Of a stretch of 64,000 bases of DNA, positions 56,617 through 64,000 are shown piece by piece; the stretch's first letter is position 1, and every line of letters starts with the position of its first letter. The notes below the pieces were generated by a model that was not told where the DNA came from, made no database searches, and saw nothing but the letters and a program-made list of their open reading frames with translations. This stretch comes from Macrostomum hystrix (taxonomy: Eukaryota > Platyhelminthes > Macrostomidae): contig CATNEN010000007.1 of NCBI GenBank assembly GCA_950097015.1, positions 3,844,001-3,908,000 on the forward strand. Direction: 5' to 3'. The position numbers and the translations under genes are program-made.

Positions 56617-57223
56617 CTACTGAGCGGCAGCATCGGGAGCATCAGCTGACGTTGGCGCCGTCTTCCTGTAAGCGAAGCGCTCAGACTGGCCGCCACCCGA
56701 GCGACCTCCAGCGCGGGGCTGCTCCTCGGTGTCAGCAGCCGCGCCGCCTGCTCCGCGAGGACCCCCGGCGCCGCCACGACGGCTCAATGTGCTGGGCACG
56801 CACTCGGTGGGCAGGTGGAGCTCTTTGCGCAGGTGCTCAATGCCCTCATTGGTTAGAAACCAGTAATAGTGCCGCCAGGCGAATTGTTCACGCACGAAGC
56901 CGCGCGATTTCAGGCTGGTGAGAGCCTTGATCACGTGCAGATTGCGCACGGAGCTCACCTGAGTAGAATGGGATGAATGGGATGCAGTGGGGATCTGGCA
57001 AAAGTGACAGCTGGATTTAGGAACATAGGAAATTGCTGTTCAATACATCAAAACTCGCCTCTAGTCGAGGATTCAGGGGTAAATAAATAATAATTTGCAG
57101 TTGATGATGCTTAATTACCTGGGGATGATTTACATTCGGCCGCGAGTCTTTCTTGGCCACCATGACGCCATCTGAGAACAGTCGCTCATAGACGGCCACT
57201 CGGTCCTTCTTTGGGATCAACAT
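56617..57223 (-). CDS. RPS10: 40S ribosomal protein S10
   Basis: Coding exons 57119-57223 (35 codons) and 56617-56958 (113 codons plus stop) join in phase 0 to 148 aa; human RPS10 is 165 aa. It begins [16 protein letters not shown] and has [36 protein letters not shown] and LHLP in the family order, then a Gly/Arg-rich tail. It is a component of the small-subunit head. The 160-bp intron has no repeat. An acceptor-like TTTCTGCTCAACAG lies about 27 nt upstream of the ATG, and GTAACA after AGAAG near 58231 could end a non-coding first exon; both are inference. Confidence 0.97.
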
Positions 57224-58342
57224 ATTCTAGGTTCCAGTTGTGATGTATTATTGGCTGTTGAGCAGAAAGGTGGATATCTACAGCAAGACAAACAGCAAAT
57301 GCAGAATCATAGAAGGACAACAATATAATAACAAAACTGACTCAGATTATGTTTTGAAAGCAATAAATGCTATCAAATTATGTCAATATGAATTGACTAT
57401 ATCAAATGGCCCTTGCTAATCATCTTTTTCAAAAATGAAAAATACTTAAATAAAACAGCTAATTAGCAATAAGGAAAGCCATAGGAGACATGTAGGTAAA
57501 AATTTATTGGACAATACCAATATTACTAATATATCTAGAAATGTAAACATTATATAAATATTCAATGGATGCAATGCAATGAATCATAAAAATAGTCCCA
57601 AATTAGTCCATATACAGATATATGCCATGTAAAGGCCATTTCACATTCAGTCTACTTTACAATAGTATAATAAGTCTTGATTTAAGGTACATATACAATG
57701 ATACATGAATAACAACCTTATATTGTAATGAAACCTGTAGTATATATAAATGTTTACTTGCTTTTTAAAGTGCAATATGAGTGAATTGCTTTTTAATTGA
57801 ATCAGAAATGAAAAATACGTGTAGAATAATTAATATTAACCTACCTTGATCAACTTACAGAAAAAAAATGTAAAATAGTCTGCTGGTATTAAGAGTCACA
57901 ATAAGCAAAATAAGAACCTTATTTTTTGTTCTTTATAGAAAGTTTTACTTCAGACAAAAGGTTTTAAAGGGTCATTGCTTATCATTGGCAAATGCCTACC
58001 AAAAAATTTCATGTTTATTGTTAAGACCTTGATGATTGATGCAGGGAACAAAGAATTGAGCACAGTCATTAGAAAGTAGGTCACAAAATGTTGAATAAGT
58101 AATCTACATTTCATATTTAGTAGGCCTTGATAGATTTAGCTAGCTTGCACTCTAGCTACAACATAAGCCTAACTATAAGCAAGACTAGAATAGGTCTAGA
58201 ATATAATGAAATTATTGATGTTTTTTGTTACCTTCTGCTTGTCAGCTTAGAAAACCATAGGGCCTAGAATCACACAACATTTTGTTCTAGCCTGCATTTT
58301 TGCTTGCAGCCAAGTTGAGGTTTAGGCCTGGCCTTGCTTGCA
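57224..58342. other. AT-rich upstream region of RPS10
   Basis: Probably 5' UTR intron and promoter. No other feature seen. Confidence 0.5.
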
Positions 58343-58616
58343 GGGGGATCCTAGACATTTCATCATCTTACAACTTTGTTATCCACTTGGAAGGTAGGAC
58401 ACTTCGTCACCCAGCCAATTGGCATGCTTTAAAGTTTGGTCAGTATTTGGTCATATTCTAATAACAAGCAATCAAGTTCGTCCTCAATAAAGTGACGGGT
58501 GGGGACATGGGTGGTGAGGCAGAGGTGTGAACACACTTCACACTCTAAATTATCAAAGAGGTGTCAAAACTGATTTCATTATAAGTGTTGAAAGATAGGT
58601 GCCAACATGATGTGAG

Positions 58617-58668
58617 GGCCATACTATATTTCAGGGCCATACTATATTTCAGGGCCATACTATATTTC
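58617..58668. repeat. Three 18-bp tandem copies at the LINE 5' side
   Basis: GGGCCATACTATATTTCA three times in succession, directly before the ATG at 58669. Short 5' tandem repeats of this type are common in LINE 5' regions. Confidence 0.85.
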
Positions 58669-59205
58669 ATGTCAGCTGACGTGAAATCGGCTGCAACCTC
58701 CGGCGGAGCTGGCGGGCAGATGACTGCAGCCAGTCCATACCGCCCAGGTAGGCCTGGAGTGCCGCGCCCACAAGCTGCGGCAGCCAACTGCAGCCAGGCC
58801 AAAACTCCCAGGGGGCAACGAAGCGAGGCTCGCAGACGAGAGCGACGATGGGAGCGCAACAGGCGGTGCAGACAGAAGCGGAATGCAGCGCAGTCTGCCC
58901 ATGCCAACTGTGGCACAACACCCTGTGTGGTCTGCCGCAAAGCCAGCCGTGCTGCTCGTCGAGCCCTCGCCTGCTCTGCTGCTCAAGGTGCTGAACACCA
59001 AGCTGCCATCCGCGCATCTCGCCGTGCTGCCAGACGTGCGTGCCGCCGCATTCAGCAGCACCCCCTGAGAGCTGAGGCCCAACAGAATTCTTCGAGTGGC
59101 GCCGGGGATTCTGACCACCCAGAGCCCAACAGTCAATGGGCTTGCGCTGTACCACAAGGTGAGCTGAAGCTAGCAACATGGAATTGTCGAACAACGCTCG
59201 GTCCA
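58669..59205 (+). pseudogene. LINE ORF: basic N-terminal region ending at the start of an endonuclease
   Basis: From ATG 58669 the frame encodes an Ala/Arg/Gln-rich basic protein with CVVCRKASRAARR, and then LKLATWNCRTT, the first strand of an AP-type endonuclease domain. The frame then runs into RT-region DNA in the wrong frame and stops near 59226. The rest of the endonuclease and the linker to the RT are missing, so the element is internally deleted. Confidence 0.7.
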
Positions 59206-60719
59206 TCACCGTGGCCGAGGTGCTAGAGGTGGCGAACAGCTCAGCAGGAGGGAAGGCTACTGGCCCGGACAAGGTTCACGTTGAGGCCCTGCGGATCAGG
59301 CAAGTGGCCGAAGCGGTGACGAACATCATGAACCGGGTTCTGGACAGAGACCCAGCCCCAGTCGAGTGGACGACAGCCCACATGGTTGCAATCCCCAAGA
59401 AACCAGGCACCACGCGGAAGGAGGAGCACCGAGGCATCTCCCTGATGTCCTGCGCTGCCAAGCTCTTCAACAAGATCTTTCTGAAGCGGCTGCAGCCAGT
59501 GCTGGACCCATACCTGAGGCCCGAGCAGAATGGGTTCCGGCCACGTCGGGGCACCATCACCCAGATCCTCGCCCTCCGACGTGTCATCGAAGAAGCGCGC
59601 ACTCACCAGGCCACGCTGATCTGTGTCTTTGTAGACTTCCTCAAGGCATTTGACTCCGTGGCGCGCGCTGTCATCCCGCGAGTGCTTCGGGCGTACCATG
59701 CCCCACAGCGTCTTGTGGACGCCGTCATGGCGCTCTACGTGAACACCGTGGCCGCTGTGATGACACCTAACGGGCCGTCGGACTCCTTCCACACGACATC
59801 AGGGGTGCTGCAAGGCGACACGTTGGCGCCCTTCTTGTTTGTGGTGGTCCTTGACTGGGTGCTGCGGCATGCGCTGCCATCAGACGCGGACAGTTTCCTG
59901 CTGCTCAGACGAACGAGCAGCCAACACCTGGAGAGGCGCCTGTCCCTGCTGGGCTATGCCGATGACCTGGCCCTGCTCTCTTCCTCAGTAGAAGGCGCAC
60001 AACGGATGCTCGACCATCTAGTGGCAGTGGCAGCCAGTGTTGGGCTCGTAATCAACACCAAGAAGACGGAAGTGCTGATGGTGCCTGCAGAGCTGCCTGC
60101 AAACATCACCTGCAGCACTAGCGACGGCCAAGCAGTTCCCCTCCCTTGCTGCACCCGCTTCACTCATCTCGGCGGGCTGGTCCCAAGTGCCACAGAAGAT
60201 CTGGCGAGGCGCAGGGGCCTGGCGTGGGGGGCGCTGCAGACTATCCGGCCGGTCCTGCGGAGCGAGACCCTCCCTGATCGACTCAGGGCTCGGCTGTTCC
60301 AGGCGGTGGTCGAGACCGTCCTGATGTACAACGCCGAGACCTGGACGGCCACGGAGGCTCTGGAGAGGCAGCTGGACTTGGCGCACTCGGCCCTGCTACG
60401 CGCGGCCTTTGGCATCCACTTCCCGGAGCGGGTCTCCAACGCCGCCTTTTACTATCGCGCTGGGCTGCACCCACCCAGTGAGACCCTTCGGAGACGGCGG
60501 CTGCAGCTGGCAGGCCATGTGGTGCACGCCGGGGCCTACTGTCCAGAGCCGGCGCAGGACGTCCTGCTGCTGACCATGCAGGGTCCCCTGCGCCGAGGGC
60601 AGGCCAGGATGCACCGCTATGTCGAGTGCCTGCTCGCCGATGCTGGTCTTGGCGAGCATCAAACTTGGACAAGAGCAATCGACAATTTCAGGAAGCTGGC
60701 TCTTCGGCGTGCCTTGTGA
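59178..60719 (+). CDS. Non-LTR retrotransposon reverse transcriptase, intact RT but no endonuclease
   Basis: A 513-codon open frame. RT motifs in order: GKATGPD (25-31), IPKKPGTTRKEEHRGISL, QNGFRPRRGT, FVDFLKAFDSV (151-161) with the first catalytic Asp at 153, SGVLQGDTLAPFL (208-220), YADDLAL (260-266) with the catalytic Asp pair, NTKKTEVL, then FTHLGG and a C-terminal ETW...LRRRRLQLAGHVV region. The ATG at 59178 lies on DNA that upstream codes for the endonuclease start in another frame, so the first 8-10 residues are probably not native. Clade not assigned. No stop codons in RT suggests a young copy, but without endonuclease it would not move by itself. Confidence 0.88.
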   Translation: MELSNNARSITVAEVLEVANSSAGGKATGPDKVHVEALRIRQVAEAVTNIMNRVLDRDPAPVEWTTAHMVAIPKKPGTTRKEEHRGISLMSCAAKLFNKIFLKRLQPVLDPYLRPEQNGFRPRRGTITQILALRRVIEEARTHQATLICVFVDFLKAFDSVARAVIPRVLRAYHAPQRLVDAVMALYVNTVAAVMTPNGPSDSFHTTSGVLQGDTLAPFLFVVVLDWVLRHALPSDADSFLLLRRTSSQHLERRLSLLGYADDLALLSSSVEGAQRMLDHLVAVAASVGLVINTKKTEVLMVPAELPANITCSTSDGQAVPLPCCTRFTHLGGLVPSATEDLARRRGLAWGALQTIRPVLRSETLPDRLRARLFQAVVETVLMYNAETWTATEALERQLDLAHSALLRAAFGIHFPERVSNAAFYYRAGLHPPSETLRRRRLQLAGHVVHAGAYCPEPAQDVLLLTMQGPLRRGQARMHRYVECLLADAGLGEHQTWTRAIDNFRKLALRRAL

Positions 60720-60745
60720 CACTGTGAACTTTCCTTTTCACAGTG
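60720..60745 (+). other. 3' UTR hairpin directly after the RT stop codon
   Basis: CACTGTGAA and TTCACAGTG form a perfect 9-bp stem with an 8-nt loop (CTTTCCTT), immediately after TGA at 60717-60719. 3' stem-loops of LINE RNA can be the recognition site of their own RT; that role is inference here. Confidence 0.6.
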
Positions 60746-60923
60746 TAATTTGTATTGTTGTATGATGTGAGGAGGGGTGGGGAGAGAGGGGTGGTTCTGT
60801 TCTAACTTTGAAAACATTTGTTTTATAGATGACGAAGTGTCCACAAGTCTAAGTCTCTTCGTCATCCACCCTCTAAGATATTGGACAGATCGTCATCTGG
60901 ATGACAAAGTGTCCAGGTACCCT

Positions 60924-63900
60924 TGTAGGGTAAGTGCTAGAGAAAGCATGTGAGGAGTGGCTGGCCTAGCAGTTATTACTACTAGGCCTATATTTAAGCA
61001 ATGCAAAGTTCAGAGTTCTTGGCAGAAAGGTGGGATGAGCAAACACTCTCAGATATTTCACCAAGGAAATTGGTAGGCCTATCTAAGGCAGAGCTACATA
61101 GCCAGTCTTCTTCAGTTTCTAGGCAGCCACAACATCAGCACTTTGATTGCTGTCCTTTGTGTGTACTACACTTTTTTGATGACCTTGTTTTGTCAGCTCT
61201 TCAACAACTAATAAATAGTAAAATATGAATGTAAAAAGGCTTTACAATAGCATGCTTGATATATAATTATAAAAACACTGTTCTTGTTATTGAATACTGC
61301 ACTTATTTGCTTAAAAAGTTTTTATAAAAACGACCTAGCTGTTCCTAAGCCAAGTCGTGATTGCAGTAAATCTGACAAAAAGTAAAACAAAAAAATTAAT
61401 TAGACTTAGCAGTCAAAAATTTAATTTCAGTCCTCATTATAGAGCCCTCTATAGGCCTAATGCTAACCCAACCCATAAAGGTGTTGATGGCCGACCTATT
61501 AGTGAAACCGATTGCAATAGGTGGTGATTTAATTAGCAAATCTGCAACCTGAAGCCCAAACTCTATTGGTAGGCCTATTGCTAAAAACTCTATTGTCTTT
61601 ATTGTCTATTGGCAGATTTGAATTGAATAGAGGACTTATTATTTTATTGTCTATTAGTACATTGAATAGAGGACTTATTATGTGCGTGATAGTTATTTAA
61701 ATAAGATTCATATGAGCTTAGCTTAGAATGCAATTCTGAACAAGACTCACAAAATTTCAGAAAATTTAAAAAGTTTAAAAAGTTTATAATTCAGAATTAT
61801 AGTTCCCTTGGAATAGTTGTTATTGTTCTTGTTATATTAAAGCACATAATATTTTTAGTATCGTTTAACACAGCAAGTTCGTGTTTTTGTTTATTTGTTT
61901 ATTGTTATTAATGGGTCAATAATAAGTTAATTGTTAATAAGTTTATTAGTTAATAAGTTAATAATTTTATTGTTAATAAGTATGCTATTTCAACGGCCAT
62001 AACGGCATTATGCAGTACTTAACTGATTCAACACGAGGCCTAGTAACTGAATTCACCGCCACTTAATTTCACCGCTTTAAAAAATACGCTATCTGTGGTT
62101 AAAACTGCATTAAATCACATTAAGTCACGTAAGGTCACATAAGCTTGAAATGTAACAGCGCTTTTCATGCGCAATTATGCGCAAAGAATAATTCTCATTT
62201 AGTTGGTTTATACATAAGTTTAGCGGCTAGACGCCGCTAGAGTATTAGTTATAATTTACAATATTTCCAATTTATGAGGCCAATTATTCCAAGTTTCTAA
62301 GCTGTTACAAGGAGGTGCAGGCCAGGCCAGTTGCAACTCTAAAATAAAACAAATTAATTGATTCAAAAAGACCATGTGGACATTTTGTTGTAGGGCTCTT
62401 TTATTAATATTAAAAACTCACTTTCATCACACCTTAAATTGACCCTTTAAAATTTATTCTTAATTTCTTTTGTCAATGACTTACCTAATACTATAGGCCT
62501 ACTTCATAGACTGGCTAGGCCTATGTACTTTTCTTACTTCATAGGCCTATGTATATTGCTTAATTTAGCCAGATAGGCTGCTTTCTTTCCCAAATATGGT
62601 AGCATTCTCACGAGTGTCCGAGTGGCAAGACACTTATTTCCCTTCTTATTTATTTATAAACTATCTGGTTTTCTGTTTTTTCCCCAGTCTTTCTAGGCTT
62701 CCAAATGGACTGAATTTGCCCAAATTTGCACACAGTGCTATTCCACCAATCGGGATTTACACTCTCTTCTTTCAGTTATTAAACTATACTGCTTTTGATA
62801 AATATCTCCTTCTTTATTCTTTCGAATATTTACTGACTTATGTGTAATCACAGACCTGCTTTTCTCTCTTTAAAAATAAGAACAATTAAACACTTTGATA
62901 CTTTTCTCTTTCAACTCTTTCTCCATTATTCACCACAGAACAGGGTACAGGGCACTGGTTGAAGATTCTATAGCTAATTTGCCATTGTATTTATAGCAAA
63001 ATTTGATGTGGGTGACACAATACAGACAAAAAATGATAAAACAAGAAAAATGTGTTTGGCAGGAATTCAAGTTATAAAGTTATAAAAAACTTTCTATATA
63101 AAATTAGGGCCTGCCTCAATTTTAATTAATTATATAAACATTACCATGCTGCTAAAATATAATGTAATGCTTGAATGCTGAAATATCTTTGTAATGCTAA
63201 AATGTAATTAGAGCATTAAGTGAAAAATCAGTAGGTCCTAACATGTATACTATAAATCTTCATTGTTATTATTCTGGGTGGCACATAAGTAACTGAATTA
63301 TCACTTGCCTAATAGACTTACTAACAAACTAAATATGATCTATATGCATGTGTGCTCAGGAGTCAATGAAATAGGCAGAATTGCCTCCTTGCTGGCTATA
63401 GGTCTAGTGTCATCAAATAATCTGTGAATGTCAATAGCCCTCCTACAGTTATTATAAATTTTTTTAACAATAGTGCATATTGAAGTTATGGTCAAAGGTG
63501 AGGCATGGGGATTCAAATGTCAATGAGTTTGAATCAACAGAGCTAGCTGCAAGTTTTGCAAACCTTAAAGTTTAAGGGTAAAAATTATCTAATTTATTGC
63601 TATGTTTGCAATTACATTTCCAGAGTCAAACCCTTTCTAGAGTATAAAGGACACCTTTTTTTAAAGCAATAAGGAGTTTGTAATTAGAAATTGGCCTACA
63701 AACATGCTATGGTTTTGCTGTTGGGACAACTTTGTAGCTAGGGCAATACCACAAATTGTGTAGCTATAGGCCTAGGAATTGGAAACTTGTGTCATGAAAC
63801 ATATAACACAAAAAATTATTATTTGGGAAATAATTAGGAAATAGCAAAGAAATTTCACATATATACTCAGCAACAGCTAACCCCCCCAACTCATGCTGTC

Positions 63901-64000
63901 ACACGGGCACAAAAGTTAAGCAATATCTTTAATTCTAGTCTCAGTATCATGTGTAGGAACCACGAGCATGCAAAAGTGCCATGCATAAAAACTATATATC
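60924..64000. other. AT-rich intergenic DNA rich in AGGCCTA motifs
   Basis: No gene supported. Frames at 61001-61228 and 62596-62847 have no recognisable domain. The palindrome-containing word TAGGCCTA or AGGCCTA occurs repeatedly (for example near 61075, 61452, 61570, 62495, 62515, 62542, 63770). A truncated SINE lies at 63350-63425. Confidence 0.5.
63350..63425 (+). mobile_element. SINE family 2, 3' fragment (copy C)
   Basis: Contains GTGTGCTCAGGAGTCAATGA and TTGCCTCCTTGCTGGCTATA, matching the 3' end of copies A and B. The tRNA-like head is missing (5' truncated). Confidence 0.7.

Larger units (their letters stand above)
58343..60923. mobile_element. Candidate DNA transposon with related ends, hosting a LINE
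   Basis: The left end (GGATCCTAGACATTTCATCA, then GACACTTCGTCAC at about 58408) and the reverse complement of the right end (GGTACCTGGACACTTTGTCA, then GACACTTCGTCATC) are similar imperfect inverted repeats of about 100 bp. They resemble, but are not identical to, the arms of the MITE at 48316-48810. Between them lies the LINE at about 58600-60760. No transposase seen. Boundaries and nesting are inferred. Confidence 0.45.

Noticed and set aside
58667-59792. Minus-strand frames of 161-201 codons
   Set aside because: Antisense shadows of the GC-rich LINE frames, whose RT motifs fix the plus strand.

Overview
The window is nuclear DNA of an invertebrate animal. Its protein genes are split by GT-AG introns, tRNA-derived SINEs and non-LTR retrotransposons are scattered through it, and all recognisable proteins are metazoan: TMEM131, sphingosine-1-phosphate phosphatase, ribosomal protein S10, and a pentameric ligand-gated channel. 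The very high load of tandem repeats, with GC-rich exons in AT-rich surroundings, would suit a free-living flatworm such as Macrostomum. That is a guess from general character; nothing here proves the species.

Layout. 1-2658: 5' part of a secreted or membrane protein gene on the minus strand, running off the left edge. 2.7-12 kb: mostly minisatellites and SINEs, with one intronless membrane-protein ORF (6504-7121). 12659-19137: a seven-exon Cys-loop receptor-like gene. 19.7-23.2 kb: tandem arrays, one of them interrupted by a LINE fragment. 23730-25885: sphingosine-1-phosphate phosphatase (3 exons). 26.9-32.3 kb: transposon remnants and AT-rich intergenic DNA. 32299-49423: a complete 15-exon TMEM131 gene (1849 codons plus stop), with a tRNA-Gly(CCC) gene inside one intron. 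50869-51552: an unrecognised single-exon gene with a TATA box. 52744-55004: a three-exon, POT/SLC15-like membrane protein. 56617-57223: RPS10 (2 coding exons). 58343-60923: a non-LTR retrotransposon that has lost its endonuclease, lying between terminal-repeat-like ends of a DNA transposon. 60.9-64 kb: AT-rich DNA with no supported gene.

All eight protein genes and the tRNA lie on the minus strand; the LINE is on the plus strand. The genes do not form an obvious pathway. TMEM131 (ER/Golgi collagen and cargo assembly), S1P phosphatase (ER sphingolipid turnover), the channel and the transporter-like protein are all membrane or secretory-pathway proteins.

The most unusual property is the intron content. 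Nearly every intron longer than about 400 bp in the TMEM131, channel and S1P-phosphatase genes is largely filled by its own private minisatellite (unit 12-47 bp, different in every intron), whereas introns under about 130 bp have none. Several units carry, on the transcribed strand, good matches to splice sites (TTTCACAG, GTGAGT, long pyrimidine tracts) repeated 10-45 times. A second notable item is a 495-bp MITE in TMEM131 intron 1, whose empty target site can be read in a related copy 10 kb away.
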